A stretch of DNA of 64,000 nucleotides from Catenulispora sp. MAP5-51 (GTDB lineage Bacteria > Actinomycetota > Actinomycetes > Streptomycetales > Catenulisporaceae), in NCBI RefSeq assembly GCF_041261205.1, contig NZ_JBGCCH010000015.1, positions 62,001 to 126,000 of the forward strand, read 5' to 3'. Of the stretch, positions 1-11,478 are shown in pieces (the stretch's first letter is position 1; every line of letters starts with the position of its first letter). The position numbers were made by a program, and so were the translations under genes. Under the pieces are notes generated by a model, which was not told the origin of the DNA, searched no databases, and was given only the letters and a program-made list of their open reading frames with translations.

Positions 1-1401
1 GTTGCCGCCGCGGACCTTCTCGGCGGCGTCCGGGAACTTCGCGATGGCCTCGTCGATCGCCGTCAGGAGCGCGCCGTCGTCGCTGACGACCGCCAGGCCG
101 CGCTTGGCCACGACCTGCTCCGGGGAGCCCTCGCCGGCCAGGACGCCCTCGATCACCTGGCGGGCCAGCTTGTCGTTGAGGGTGCCGGCGGTGGTGAGCG
201 CGACCACCTCGGCGACCTGGGCCGGGGTGATCGGGAGGGCGGCCAGGTCGGTGCCGTCCTCGTTGGCGCGGCGGGCCAGCTCGCCCATCCACCACTTGCG
301 GGCCTGGTCGGCCGCTGCGCCCAGGGAGACCGTCTCGACGATCAGGTCCACCGCGCCGGCGTTCAGGATCGACTGCATGTCGTGGTCGGTGACGCCCCAA
401 TCGGCCTGCAGGCGGTTGCGGCGGGCGCCGGGGAGTTCCGGGAGGGTGCCGCGCAGTTCCTCGACCCAGGCGCGGGCCGGGGCCACCGGGACCAGGTCCG
501 GCTCGGGGAAGTAGCGGTAGTCCTCCGCTTCCTCCTTCACCCGGCCCGGGGAGGTGGTGCCGTCGTTCTCGTGGAAGTGGCGGGTCTCCTGGATCACCGT
601 GTCGCCGGCGTTCAGGACGGCGGCGTGGCGGCGGATCTCGAAGTTCACCGCGCGCTCGACCGAGCGCAGGGAGTTGACGTTCTTGGTCTCCGAGCGGGTG
701 CCGAACTTCTCGCGGCCGATCGGGCGCAGCGAGACGTTGGCGTCGCAGCGCATCTGGCCCAGTTCCATGCGGGCCTCGGAGACGCCGAGCGCCTTGATGA
801 GCTCGCGCAGTTCGGCGACGTAGGCCTTGGCCACTTCCGGGGCGTGCTCGCCGGTGCCGGTGATCGGCTTGGTGACGATCTCGATCAGCGGGATGCCGGC
901 CCGGTTGTAGTCGACCAGCGAGTAGTCCGCGCCGTGGATGCGGCCGGTGGCGCCGCCCACGTGGGTCGACTTGCCGGTGTCCTCCTCCATGTGCGCGCGC
1001 TCGATCTCGATGCGCCAGGTCTTGCCCGCGGCCTCGACGTCCAGGTAGCCGCCGAAGGCGATCGGCTCGTCGTACTGCGACGTCTGGAAGTTCTTCGGCA
1101 TGTCCGGGTAGAAGTAGTTCTTCCGCGCGAAGCGGCACCACTCGGCGATCTCGCAGTTCAGCGCCAGGCCGATGCGGATGGCCGACTCGATCGCGGTGGC
1201 GTTGACCACCGGCAGCGAGCCGGGCAGGCCCAGACACGTCGGGCAGGTCTGGGTGTTCGGGTCGGCGCCGAAGCCGGTCGGGCAGCCGCAGAACATCTTG
1301 GTCGCGGTGCCCAGCTCGACGTGCACCTCCAGACCCATGACCGGGTCGTAGACGGCGAGCGCGTCCTCGTAGGAAGGCAGGTTCACAGTGCTCGTGCTCA
1401 T
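1..1401 (-). CDS. gatB: Asp-tRNA(Asn)/Glu-tRNA(Gln) amidotransferase subunit B, 3' end cut by window
   Basis: GatB is the tRNA-binding kinase subunit of GatCAB; it phosphorylates the misacylated Glu-tRNA(Gln) or Asp-tRNA(Asn) and passes it ammonia from GatA. The frame opens at ATG 1401 and runs without a stop to base 1, giving 467 residues, so only the last few dozen residues of the YqeY-like tail are missing. Near the N-terminus is the zinc-binding pattern CGCP...CPTC, followed by [10 protein letters not shown] and the core block [11 protein letters not shown], all typical of GatB. It lies last in gatC-gatA-(79-aa gene)-gatB. A purine-rich AGGCGG before the ATG lies inside the end of the upstream small gene, which suggests translational coupling. 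Identification is secure. Confidence 0.97.
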   Translation of the reverse strand, partial: MSTSTVNLPSYEDALAVYDPVMGLEVHVELGTATKMFCGCPTGFGADPNTQTCPTCLGLPGSLPVVNATAIESAIRIGLALNCEIAEWCRFARKNYFYPDMPKNFQTSQYDEPIAFGGYLDVEAAGKTWRIEIERAHMEEDTGKSTHVGGATGRIHGADYSLVDYNRAGIPLIEIVTKPITGTGEHAPEVAKAYVAELRELIKALGVSEARMELGQMRCDANVSLRPIGREKFGTRSETKNVNSLRSVERAVNFEIRRHAAVLNAGDTVIQETRHFHENDGTTSPGRVKEEAEDYRYFPEPDLVPVAPARAWVEELRGTLPELPGARRNRLQADWGVTDHDMQSILNAGAVDLIVETVSLGAAADQARKWWMGELARRANEDGTDLAALPITPAQVAEVVALTTAGTLNDKLARQVIEGVLAGEGSPEQVVAKRGLAVVSDDGALLTAIDEAIAKFPDAAEKVRGGN

Positions 1402-1402
1402 A

Positions 1403-1642
1403 TCAGGATTCCGCCTTTCCGGCGCCGGAGGACTTGCGGGCCCGCAGAACCTTGAGCACGCCCACGGTCAGCGCCGCCACCGACACCGTGACGTCGGCGA
1501 TCGCGAGCTTGTCGCCCTTGGCGCGCGCGTCCTTGAAACGCCGCGCCAGGACCGGGGCCAGGGTCACGGAGCTGCCGACCGCGAACAGGGTGCCGAGGTT
1601 GCCGCGCGGCTTGACGCCGTTCTTGTCCTTCTTCTTGCTCAC
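1403..1642 (-). CDS. 79-aa hypothetical protein between gatA and gatB
   Basis: A short reading frame starts at GTG 1642, overlapping the gatA stop codon by 4 bases (GTGA), and ends one base before the gatB ATG. It is therefore in the middle of a translationally coupled operon. The product is basic: an SKKKDKNG N-terminus, then an alternating hydrophobic stretch ([18 protein letters not shown]) and a second hydrophobic helix ([19 protein letters not shown]), ending in a basic tail. It could be a small membrane-associated protein. I recognise no family, and no role in tRNA amidation is shown; the tight spacing on both sides is the main evidence that it is a real gene. Confidence 0.7.
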   Translation of the reverse strand: MSKKKDKNGVKPRGNLGTLFAVGSSVTLAPVLARRFKDARAKGDKLAIADVTVSVAALTVGVLKVLRARKSSGAGKAES

Positions 1643-3144
1643 AGCGAGGGCACCTCCTCGATCAGCGGACGGCCCCACTTGGTGTTCATCGCGGCCTCGA
1701 CCGCGGCGCCGACCCGGTAGAGCCGGTCGTCGGCCATCGCCGGGGCGATGATCTGCAGGCCGACCGGAAGGCCGTCCTCGGGGGCCAGGCCCACCGGGAC
1801 CGACATGCCGGCGTTGCCCGCCAGGTTGGTCGGGATGGTGCACAGGTCGGCCAGGTACATCGCCATCGGGTCGTCGGCGCGCTCGCCGATCTTGAAGGCG
1901 GTGGTCGGGGTGGTCGGGGAGACCAGCACGTCCACGTCGGCGAAGGCGCGGTCGAAGTCGCGCATGATCAGCGTGCGGACCTGCTGCGCCGAGCCGTAGT
2001 AGGCGTCGTAGTAGCCGGAGGACAGCGCGTAGGTGCCCAGCATGATGCGGCGCTTCACCTCGGGGCCGAAGCCGGCCTCGCGGGTCAGGGCCATGACTTC
2101 CTCGACGCCGTTCACGCCGTCGTCGCCGATCCGCAGGCCGTAGCGCATGGCGTCGAAGCGCGCCAGGTTCGAGGAGCACTCCGACGGCGCGATCAGGTAG
2201 TAGGCCCCCAGCGCGTAGTCGAAGGAGGGGCAGTCCACCTCCACGACCGTGGCGCCGAGTTCGCGCAGCAGGTCCACGGACTCGTGGAAGCGCTGGCGGA
2301 CGCCGTCCTGGTAGCCCTCGCTCTTGTCGAACTGCTTCACCACGCCGATCCGCATGCCCTCGACGTTCGCCAGCCGCGCCGCGCCCACGACGTCGGGCAC
2401 CGGCAGGTCGATGGACGTGGAGTCCAGCGGGTCGTGGCCGGCGATGGCGGCGTGCAGCAGCGCTGCGTCCATGACGGTGCGCGCGCAGGGGCCGCCCTGG
2501 TCCAGCGAGGAGGAGAACGCGACCAGGCCGTAGCGGGACACCCCGCCGTAGGTCGGCTTCACCCCGACCGTGCCGGTGACCGAGGCCGGCTGGCGGATCG
2601 AGCCGCCGGTGTCGGTCCCTATGGCCAGCGGCGCCTCGAAGGCGGCCAGCGAGGCCGAGGAGCCGCCGCCGGAACCGCCGGGGATGCGGGTCAGGTCCCA
2701 CGGGTTGTGGGTGGGGCCGTAGGCGGAGTTCTCGGTGGAGGAGCCCATCGCGAACTCGTCCATGTTGGTCTTGCCGAGGATGACGATGCCGGCCTCGCGC
2801 AGCCGCCGGGTCACGGTGGCGTCGTACGGCGGCACCCAGCCCTGCAGCATCTTGGAGCCGCAGGTGGTCGGCACGCCCTTGGTGGTGAAGACGTCCTTGA
2901 GCGCCAGCGGGACGCCGGCCAGCGGGCCCAGCTCCTCGCCGCGGTCCCGCTTGGCGTCCACCTCGGCGGCCTGGGCCAGCGCGCCCTCGGTGTCGACGTG
3001 CAGGAAGGCGTGCACCTTCTCGTCGACCTTCGCGATGCGGTCCAGGTGCGCCTGCGTCACCTCGGTCGCGGTGACGTCGCCGTTCTTGATGGCGCCGGCG
3101 AGCGCGGCGGCCGTGCCGCGGGTCATGTCTCCGTCGAACGCCAT
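1639..3144 (-). CDS. gatA: Asp/Glu-tRNA amidotransferase subunit A (glutaminase)
   Basis: GatA hydrolyses glutamine and channels ammonia to GatB. The 501-residue product has normal family length and the whole amidase-signature Ser-cisSer-Lys triad: Lys83 in ALKDVF, Ser158 in the [10 protein letters not shown] glycine/serine block and the nucleophile Ser182 in [11 protein letters not shown]; the 75- and 24-residue spacings match known GatA proteins. ATG 3144 is preceded by GGGAGGA and lies one base after the gatC stop. It ends with a 4-base overlap with the 79-aa gene. Confidence 0.98.
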   Translation of the reverse strand: MAFDGDMTRGTAAALAGAIKNGDVTATEVTQAHLDRIAKVDEKVHAFLHVDTEGALAQAAEVDAKRDRGEELGPLAGVPLALKDVFTTKGVPTTCGSKMLQGWVPPYDATVTRRLREAGIVILGKTNMDEFAMGSSTENSAYGPTHNPWDLTRIPGGSGGGSSASLAAFEAPLAIGTDTGGSIRQPASVTGTVGVKPTYGGVSRYGLVAFSSSLDQGGPCARTVMDAALLHAAIAGHDPLDSTSIDLPVPDVVGAARLANVEGMRIGVVKQFDKSEGYQDGVRQRFHESVDLLRELGATVVEVDCPSFDYALGAYYLIAPSECSSNLARFDAMRYGLRIGDDGVNGVEEVMALTREAGFGPEVKRRIMLGTYALSSGYYDAYYGSAQQVRTLIMRDFDRAFADVDVLVSPTTPTTAFKIGERADDPMAMYLADLCTIPTNLAGNAGMSVPVGLAPEDGLPVGLQIIAPAMADDRLYRVGAAVEAAMNTKWGRPLIEEVPSL

Positions 3145-3145
3145 C

Positions 3146-3457
3146 TCAGTCCTCCCCCAGAATGCGCGGCACGCGGAAACGCTGATCCTGCGCGGCCGGC
3201 GCGGCCCTCAGGACGTCCGCCGGGTCCAGGCAGGGACGCTCGACATCCGGCCGGGTCACGTTGACCAGCGGCAGGGCGTGCGAGGTCGGCGGGATGTCCT
3301 GGCCCTGGCCGAGCTGCTGCACGGCCTCGCTCACGCGGGCCACCGAACCGAGGATGACGTCGAGCTGCTCGGCATAGTGCGCGAGCTCGTCGTCGGACAG
3401 GTCGAGCCGTGACAGCCGCGCCAGGTGGGCGACCTCTTCACGGGTGATAGCGGGCAT
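3146..3457 (-). CDS. gatC: Asp/Glu-tRNA amidotransferase subunit C
   Basis: GatC is the small belt subunit that stabilises the GatA-GatB complex. The 103-residue protein opens with the typical [19 protein letters not shown] motif, followed by a helical segment ([15 protein letters not shown]) and a C-terminal stretch containing the usual proline-rich binding tail and a [18 protein letters not shown] end. It is the first gene of the gat operon. No clear Shine-Dalgarno sequence precedes ATG 3457. The closest -10-like element is imperfect, so the promoter is not assigned. Confidence 0.96.
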   Translation of the reverse strand: MPAITREEVAHLARLSRLDLSDDELAHYAEQLDVILGSVARVSEAVQQLGQGQDIPPTSHALPLVNVTRPDVERPCLDPADVLRAAPAAQDQRFRVPRILGED

Positions 3458-3565
3458 ATGCGCGAATCCCTACGGTGTGGACTCTGCCTGAATCGTCGGC
3501 AGCGGTATCGGACAACCGTAGCCATCCTAGTCCGGGGACGTCAGGTGACTTTCCGTCACGGCCGC

Positions 3566-3588
3566 GGGACGGCGCGGCGCACCGTCCC
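3566..3588 (-). terminator. Possible terminator hairpin after the PhzF gene
   Basis: GGGACGG (3566-3572) pairs with CCGTCCC (3582-3588) across a 9-base loop. It sits between the PhzF stop and the gatC start, both on the minus strand, so it could separate the two transcripts. The 7-bp stem is short and has no U-tract, so this is tentative. Confidence 0.4.
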
Positions 3589-3640
3589 CGCCCGGCATCA
3601 TCCGGTCCCGCCCCAGTCCCACCTCGGGCTCGCCCTGGTG

Positions 3641-4480
3641 TTACTGCAGGACGACAGCCGTTCCAGAGACCGAGATGCCGCCGTCCCCGGCCGGGATGTC
3701 GACCGTCAGCAGGCTCGGCCGCCCCATGTCCACACCCTGATGAACGGTCACCGTCGCGGGGGCGGACACCAGCCCCAGCTCCCTCAGGTATCCGCCGAAC
3801 GCCGCGGCGGCCGCGCCGGTCGCCGCGTCCTCGAAGACGCCGCCGACCGGGAAGGGGTTGCGGGCCTGGAAGACGTCGGGAGACTCCCGCCAGACCAGGT
3901 CGATGGTGGTCCAGTCCTGCTTGAGCATCAGGGCGCGCAGCGCGTCCATGTCGTAGTCCAGCTCGGCCAGGCGGGCCCGGCTCGTGGTGGCCAGGATCGG
4001 ATGCCACGCGCCGCCGAACGCGATCCGCGGCGGCAGCGCCTCGTGCAGGTCGCTCGCGGTCCAGCCGAGGATCTCCAGCAGCTCGGCCAGCAACGGCCCG
4101 TGCAGTTCCGCGCTCTTGGGCGGGACGGAGACGAGCGTGGCGGTGAGCGTGCCGTCGTCCGCGGCGGCGGTGCGGACCGGGACGACGCCGGCCCGGGTGT
4201 TCAGGACCAGGTCGCCGACACCGTGCCGCTCGGCGTAGGCGACGGCGGTCGCGATGGTCGCGTGGCCGCAGAACGGCACCTCGGCCAGCGGGCTGAAGTA
4301 GCGCACATCCATGACCCGCTCCTGCTCGGTCGGCAGCAGGAACGCGGTCTCGGAGTACCCGACCTCGGCGGCCGCGGCGAGCATCGCGGCGTCGTCCACG
4401 CCGCGCGCGTCGAGGACGACGCCGGCCGGGTTGCCGCCGGCGGGGTCGGAGCTGAAAGCGGTGTAACGAAGGATCTCCAC
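3641..4480 (-). CDS. PhzF-family isomerase/epimerase
   Basis: The 279-residue product matches the PhzF family (diaminopimelate-epimerase fold, two similar halves). The N-terminal pattern YTAFSSDPAGGNPAGVVL and GYSETAFLLP are diagnostic; Glu44 in SETAF aligns with the catalytic acid. The second half has FCGHATIATA and, near the C-terminus, GVFEDAATGAAAAAFGGYL, the usual substrate-pocket motifs. Outside phenazine clusters the substrates of these enzymes are mostly unknown, and nothing nearby suggests phenazine synthesis. The start is GTG 4480; TAGCGT lies 6 bases upstream, so the mRNA may be leaderless. Confidence 0.9.
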   Translation of the reverse strand: MEILRYTAFSSDPAGGNPAGVVLDARGVDDAAMLAAAAEVGYSETAFLLPTEQERVMDVRYFSPLAEVPFCGHATIATAVAYAERHGVGDLVLNTRAGVVPVRTAAADDGTLTATLVSVPPKSAELHGPLLAELLEILGWTASDLHEALPPRIAFGGAWHPILATTSRARLAELDYDMDALRALMLKQDWTTIDLVWRESPDVFQARNPFPVGGVFEDAATGAAAAAFGGYLRELGLVSAPATVTVHQGVDMGRPSLLTVDIPAGDGGISVSGTAVVLQ

Positions 4481-4486
4481 CCTCGT

Positions 4487-4492
4487 ACGCTA
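4487..4492 (-). promoter_or_regulatory. Possible -10 element of a leaderless promoter (PhzF gene)
   Basis: Read on the minus strand, TAGCGT fits the TANNNT -10 consensus and lies 6 bases before GTG 4480. No convincing -35 hexamer is visible. This spacing places the transcript start at or next to the start codon. Confidence 0.35.
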
Positions 4493-4552
4493 ACCGGTCG
4501 GCCCGGGCCGACGGGGGATCCACTCGCGCCACAGTGGCCTTCTCACCCGCGA

Positions 4553-4600
4553 GTGTGCTCAGGGTTCCGTGTGCTCAGGATTGAGTGTGCTCGGGGTTCA
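4553..4600. repeat. Three tandem 16-bp repeats
   Basis: Units at 4553-4568, 4569-4584 and 4585-4600 all begin GTGTGCTC and vary only in the second half (AGGGTTCC, AGGATTGA, GGGGTTCA). They lie in the gap between the start of the PhzF gene and the stop of the GGDEF-EAL gene. They contain no dyad and no reading frame I would credit; function unknown. Confidence 0.85.
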
Positions 4601-4621
4601 GTCCCCGGCGAGGTCGCGCAT

Positions 4622-6757
4622 CTAGGCCGAAAGCTGGTCCGAAGCCGATCCCGGCCCCGACGACGTCGGCGCCGCCGCCACCCGCTGCGCGAGCAGCGCG
4701 CAGATCTCGGCCGCGGGCAGCGCCTTGGACACCAGCCAGCCCTGGGCCTCGTCGCAGCCGTAGCCCTCCAGCGTGGACCAGGTGCCGGGGTCCTCGACGC
4801 CCTCGGCGACCACCCGCAGGCCCAGGGAATGCGCCAGGTCTATGGTCGAGCGGACGATGGCGGCGTCGTCGGCGTCGAAGCCGATGCCGCCGACGAAGGA
4901 GCGGTCGATCTTGATCTCGTCGAAGGGCAGCCGGCGCAGGGTCAGCAGCGAGGCGTAGCCGGTGCCGAAGTCGTCCAGGGACAGCCGGACGCCGAGCTTG
5001 GACAGGCCGATCAGGGCCGCGCGGACGCTCTGCGCGTCGCCGACCAGGACCCGCTCGGCGACCTCCAGCCGCAGCGCCTCGGGGCGGACCCGGTGCTGCG
5101 CCAGCTTGCGGGCGACCATCTCCACGAAGTGGGGGTTCTCGATGTCGCGCAGGGAGACGTTCACCGCGATCGGGACGCCGTAGCCGTTGCGCCACCACTG
5201 CGCCGCCTGCCGCAGCGAGACGTCGAGGATGTACTCGGTCAGGCGCGCCATCAGGCCGCTGGACTCGGCCAGCTTCACGAACTTCTCCGGCGGTATCGCG
5301 CCGCGGACCTCGTGCCGCCAGCGGGCCAGCGCCTCGACGCCGACCAGCCGCTCGCCCTTGAACGAGGCCTGCGGCTGGTAGTGCACCTCGATGCGGCCGG
5401 CGTCCAGGGCCGCGCGCAGATCGGACAGCAGGGCCAGGCGGTCCGGGCTGTTGCGGTCCTTGGCCGGGTCGTAGCGGACCCAGCCGTTCTTGCCGCGTTT
5501 GGCCTCGTACATCGCCACGTCCGCGTGCCGCAGCAGGACGTCGTAGTGCCGGGCGTCGTCGGGATGCAGCGCGATGCCCAGGGAGGCCTCGACGTCGAGG
5601 TTGAAGCCGTGCAGCCGGTAGGGGACGGCGACCGCGTCCAGCAGGCGCTGCGCCAGCTGCTGCGCGGCCTCGACGTCCGGCAGGCCCGGCAGCAGGACCG
5701 CGAACTCGTCGCCGCCGAGCCGGGCGACCATGTCCTCGACCCGCACCGCGGCCGACAGCCGCGCGGCCACCTCGCGGATCAGCTCGTCGCCGGCGGCGTG
5801 CCCGAGGGTGTCGTTCACCTCCTTGAAACGGTCCAGGTCCAACAGGAACAGCCCGATCTTGCCGGGCGGGACGGACACGGCGGCCGGGGTGCGGCCGGTG
5901 GAGTACAGGGAGGAGGGCCCGTACTCCTCGGAGTCCGGGGCGTTGCCGAGCATGATCTCGGCCTGGCGTCTCAGGGCTTTGCGGTTGGGCAGCGCGGTCA
6001 GCGGGTCGTGCAGCGACTGCCACTCGCTCTCGTCGAAGGCCAGCGCGCTGCGGTAGAAGACGATGAGCACCGGTATGAACAGCACGATGAGGTAGGGCTC
6101 GTGCCGCATCACCACGGTGATCAGCGGGGCCAGCACCACCGAGGCGCCGACCACCTGCAGTTCGACCCGCCATTCGCGGCAGGCTATGACGGACAGGCGG
6201 ACCCCGGTCCACAGCGCCACGGCCTGCCAGACGAAGAACAGGTTCACCACGAAGTACGCGACGCCGGCCAGCAGGATCGCGGCCATGGAGGTCACGTTCG
6301 GCGCCCAGGGGCGTCCGGGCGTGGGGACGATCCCGAAGAACCGCAGCACCAGGCAGGCCGCGCCCAGCGACAGCGTGAACTGCGAGACGTTGAACAGGAT
6401 CCGCCACCAGGTCCGGCGCCCGGCCGCGCCGCCCACCAGGGAGGCCGCGGCCTGCACCATCGCCGCCAGCGGCCAGCCCGCGAGCATCAGCAGGGCGATG
6501 GTGAACACCGTGGTGGTGGCCGCCTCGCGGTTGGTGTGCTGCAACCGCATCAGGGGCCGCAGTTCCCCGAGGAAGACCAGGCAGACGGTCATCAGCAGGG
6601 CGGGCATGGCTTGCGTGGTCGGTCCGGACCCGCGCCAGTTCAGGATCAACAGGGCGGCCAGGATGGTGATCCCGGCCGCGCTGACGGAGGCGACGAAGGC
6701 GTACAGGCGTCCCGGATCGGCCTTCGGGCCGTAGTCCGGCTCGAATGGTCGGTGCAT
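4622..6757 (-). CDS. Membrane-bound GGDEF-EAL cyclic-di-GMP enzyme (RmdB-like)
   Basis: The 711-residue protein makes and/or degrades c-di-GMP at the membrane. Residues about 20-240 hold several hydrophobic helices with short loops, a MASE-like sensor region without a recognised ligand. A GGDEF domain follows: DLDRFKEVNDTLGH, then ARLGGDEFAVLLP near residue 350, with the catalytic GGDEF intact. The EAL domain (from about residue 440) keeps GVEALARWRH, the Asn of AVNVSL, the Glu of LEVAE, LDDFGTGYASL, EIKIDRSF and VVAEGVE, so both activities look possible. Streptomyces RmdB, a similar protein, is encoded beside ligA, as here. ATG 6757 is chosen because GGAGGGTCC precedes it. Confidence 0.93.
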   Translation of the reverse strand: MHRPFEPDYGPKADPGRLYAFVASVSAAGITILAALLILNWRGSGPTTQAMPALLMTVCLVFLGELRPLMRLQHTNREAATTTVFTIALLMLAGWPLAAMVQAAASLVGGAAGRRTWWRILFNVSQFTLSLGAACLVLRFFGIVPTPGRPWAPNVTSMAAILLAGVAYFVVNLFFVWQAVALWTGVRLSVIACREWRVELQVVGASVVLAPLITVVMRHEPYLIVLFIPVLIVFYRSALAFDESEWQSLHDPLTALPNRKALRRQAEIMLGNAPDSEEYGPSSLYSTGRTPAAVSVPPGKIGLFLLDLDRFKEVNDTLGHAAGDELIREVAARLSAAVRVEDMVARLGGDEFAVLLPGLPDVEAAQQLAQRLLDAVAVPYRLHGFNLDVEASLGIALHPDDARHYDVLLRHADVAMYEAKRGKNGWVRYDPAKDRNSPDRLALLSDLRAALDAGRIEVHYQPQASFKGERLVGVEALARWRHEVRGAIPPEKFVKLAESSGLMARLTEYILDVSLRQAAQWWRNGYGVPIAVNVSLRDIENPHFVEMVARKLAQHRVRPEALRLEVAERVLVGDAQSVRAALIGLSKLGVRLSLDDFGTGYASLLTLRRLPFDEIKIDRSFVGGIGFDADDAAIVRSTIDLAHSLGLRVVAEGVEDPGTWSTLEGYGCDEAQGWLVSKALPAAEICALLAQRVAAAPTSSGPGSASDQLSA

Positions 6758-6920
6758 GGAGCGGACCCTCCTGTACCGGTTCTTTTCCAGAGAACTCAGC
6801 GTTGGCGCGCGCGTCAGGCAAACGAGCTGACGCGGCCATATTGCCGTATCAGAACGTCGCCGACCAGAGACGGACCGTAAAGGTTTCGCCTTGGTCTTGA
6901 CGCCGGGCCGAACGTGGGTG

Positions 6921-9110
<2,190 letters not shown>

Positions 9111-9181
9111 TCACTGGTCGGGACTGCTAGGGGGCCTTGCGACAAGAAGAATCTATCGCCCGGCACTGACAGTCCCGCAGT

Positions 9182-10189
9182 TCAGGAGGCTTTGTCCGCC
9201 AACGCGTCGGCCGTGCGGTGAGCGAGGATCAGGGCCTGGCGGGCCCATGGCGGAGTCGCCCCGGCCAGTCCGCAGGTCGGGGTGATCGTCGTGGCCTCGG
9301 CCAGCTGCGCGGGCGAGAACCCCAGCCGGGTCAGGGAAAGGACCTTGTCCAGCAGCTGGTTGACGCCGGGCGCGCGGGCCGGCTCGGTGGACGGCACCAC
9401 GCCGAGCATCAGGCCGGTACCGGCCTCGATCGCCTCGCCGAGCTGTTCGTCGCGCGCCGTCTGGACGTCGATGCCGGTCGCGTCGAAGGAGACGAAGTCG
9501 GCACCGGACTTGCGCATGAGGTCGATCGGGACGCCGGGGGCACAGCAGTGCACAGCGGTCTGGGCGCCGGCATCGTGCACGGCCTGGAGCACGCCGGCCA
9601 GCAGTTCGCGGGCCACCGGCTCCTCGACCGCGCGCAGCATGCCGAAGCCGCTGGCGGTGGGCACGGTGCCCCTCAGGACGCCGGGCAGCGCCGGCTCGTC
9701 GAGCTGCACCAGCAGCGCGCCGGCCTGCGGGGCGCGCTTCTTCAGCTCCGCGATGTGCACCTTCAGCCCTTCGGTCAGGGACTCCGCGAGGTCGCGGACC
9801 GCGCCGAGGTCGGCGAGCATCCGGTTGCCGTACCGCAGCTCCAGGGTCGAGGCCAGGGTCCAGGGGCCGACGGCCTGCACCTTCAGGGTCTGGGTGAACT
9901 CCTGCGCGCTCTCCTCCAGGTGGTCGAGGTCCTGGCGCAGGAAGGAGTCCGCGCGCCGGGCGTCGCGCCCGGGCCGCTCGGTCAGCCGCCAGCCGCTGGG
10001 CTGGACCTCGGCGTAGAAGTCGACCAGCAGCGCGGTGCCGCGGCCGATCATGTCCGCGCCCACGCCGCGCGCCGGGAGTTCGGGCAGGTGCGGCAGGTCC
10101 GGGAGTTCGTCGAAGACCAGGCGGGTCGCCGCGCCGGTGTCGGTGCCGGGCAGGGAGCCGATGCCGGTGGCGCGTGGGGGTCGGTGCAT
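9182..10189 (-). CDS. MetE C-terminal-like methyltransferase
   Basis: The product resembles the C-terminal catalytic half of cobalamin-independent methionine synthase. From ATG 10189 it has 335 residues and begins RATGIGSLPGTD, a typical start for this short family. Zinc-site candidates are present: HCC at 214-216 and Cys306 in TPTCGLAG; QLDEPALP is the conserved substrate-side block. The N-terminal folate-binding half of full MetE is absent, as in other stand-alone family members, whose methyl donor is uncertain. A longer in-frame opening to 10306 exists, but the extra 39 residues are Pro/Gly-rich and unlike the family. Confidence 0.85.
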   Translation of the reverse strand: MHRPPRATGIGSLPGTDTGAATRLVFDELPDLPHLPELPARGVGADMIGRGTALLVDFYAEVQPSGWRLTERPGRDARRADSFLRQDLDHLEESAQEFTQTLKVQAVGPWTLASTLELRYGNRMLADLGAVRDLAESLTEGLKVHIAELKKRAPQAGALLVQLDEPALPGVLRGTVPTASGFGMLRAVEEPVARELLAGVLQAVHDAGAQTAVHCCAPGVPIDLMRKSGADFVSFDATGIDVQTARDEQLGEAIEAGTGLMLGVVPSTEPARAPGVNQLLDKVLSLTRLGFSPAQLAEATTITPTCGLAGATPPWARQALILAHRTADALADKAS

Positions 10190-10426
10190 GGGACGAGCGT
10201 AGCCAAGGTGGACCAGGGCGGGGCGGCTCGCTGCCTCGGAACCCGGCGGCGGCGGGCCGCCCGGCGCCCGGGGGCGCGGCTCGGTGCCGCACGCCGCCGA
10301 CATCACCCGTCAGGGTGTCGAATGCGCGAGCCGAGAGCCCAGGTCGCCGCTATTGTGACCTGCACCAGCCCTGTTCAACGCCCGCCTGCCTTCCGGTGGC
10401 CCGTCTTGACCTCCTGGAGCGCGTCC

Positions 10427-10876
10427 GTGTCGACCGTGTTCTTCGCCGCGAGCCCCGCCGAACTGCGGGTGGTGGCGGCCGCTGCGGCCCACGCCGACAC
10501 CTCGGCCGTGCTGTCCGCCCTGGACACCGTGCCCGCCGGCGACCTGGATCCGGCCCAGCTGATCGACCTGGATCTGCTGGTGACCGGCAACGACCCCGCG
10601 GAGGTGCGCGAGGCGGTGCTCACGCCGGCGCATGAGGGCCCTGACGATTCCGGCGGCACCGTCCTGCTGCCGGTGCGCCGGGCTCTGGGCTCCCGGCTGG
10701 CGCACCTGAGCGACCACGACGTGGACGCCCTGGCCGAACGCTGGGCCGCCGCCGACGGGGCCGCCGACGGGGGCTGGGACGCCTACCGCTGCGGGCAGCT
10801 GATCCGGTCGCTGTCGCTGCTGGCGCTGTTGGCCGGGGCGGACCAGCGGGAGCTGTTCGTGCGCTTCGACAGCTGA
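10427..10876 (+). CDS. Hypothetical protein, 149 aa
   Basis: I do not recognise a family. The frame starts at GTG 10427, with GGAG 7 bases upstream; a second GTG at 10436 is possible. The product is acidic, rich in Ala, Leu and Asp, and predicted mostly helical, with a conserved-looking C-terminal block (YRCGQLIRSLSLLALLAGAD). There is no signal peptide or membrane span. It points away from the MetE-like gene and towards the flavin reductase, which is encoded on the other strand 23 bases on. Cytoplasmic location is inferred only from the absence of export signals. Confidence 0.7.
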   Translation: MSTVFFAASPAELRVVAAAAAHADTSAVLSALDTVPAGDLDPAQLIDLDLLVTGNDPAEVREAVLTPAHEGPDDSGGTVLLPVRRALGSRLAHLSDHDVDALAERWAAADGAADGGWDAYRCGQLIRSLSLLALLAGADQRELFVRFDS

Positions 10877-10899
10877 GGCGGCGGCCGGCCGGGTCCGGC

Positions 10900-11478
10900 T
10901 CACGCCGCCGCCGCCGGCTTGCGCAGCTGTCCGAGCGCCTCGGAGTAGCGCCGCAGTTCCTCCAGCAGCCCGTGCACGCCGCGCTCCCGGTGCTCCCCCG
11001 GCACCGCCAGCCGGCCGTCGGCGTCCAGGACCTCGCGCAGCGGCAGCGCCACGACGTCGGGCAGCGGGGTCATCCCCAGTGCCACCGCGACCGGCGTGAT
11101 CATCTCGACGGCCCGCAGGCCCGCCGAGGACATGCCGTAGCTGACGAACCCGACCGGTTTGCCGGCCCACTCCGCGTACAACAAGTCCAGCGCGTTCTTC
11201 AACGGCGCGGTGATCCCCCGGTTGTACTCCGCGGCGAGGATCAGGAAGGCGTCGGCCGCCTCGACCGTCTCGCTCCAGCGCCGGGTGTGCTCGTGGAGGT
11301 ACGCACTCTCAGAGGGGTGCTCCGGTTCGTCCAGGAACGGCAGGCCGATCTCCGCCAGATCGGCGAGCGCGACCTCGAAGCCGCCGTGCTCGCGGGCCAG
11401 GGTGAGCACCCAGTCGGCGACGGCGGTCCCGACCCTTCCCGGACGGGTCGTGCTGGTGATGACGAGCAGGCGGGGCAT
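10900..11478 (-). CDS. NADPH-dependent FMN reductase family protein
   Basis: The 192-residue flavodoxin-like protein begins MPRLLVITSTTRPGRVG, the phosphate-binding loop of the NADPH:FMN reductase (SsuE/ChrR-like) family, and continues with LAAEYNRGITAPLKNALDLLY, which contacts the flavin. Probable roles are quinone, FMN or azo reduction; the substrate is unknown. A perfect AGGAGG before ATG 11478 fixes the start. That ribosome site lies inside the 3' end of the upstream YczE-type gene, whose frame runs on 170 bases into this gene. Both genes are likely controlled by the divergent MarR regulator. Confidence 0.92.
   Translation of the reverse strand: MPRLLVITSTTRPGRVGTAVADWVLTLAREHGGFEVALADLAEIGLPFLDEPEHPSESAYLHEHTRRWSETVEAADAFLILAAEYNRGITAPLKNALDLLYAEWAGKPVGFVSYGMSSAGLRAVEMITPVAVALGMTPLPDVVALPLREVLDADGRLAVPGEHRERGVHGLLEELRRYSEALGQLRKPAAAA

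Noticed and set aside
3425-6880. An open frame of more than 1100 codons antisense to the PhzF and GGDEF-EAL genes
   Set aside because: Very high GC keeps opposite frames open. The translation is Arg/Gly/Gln-rich with no motifs, while the other strand has full catalytic motifs.
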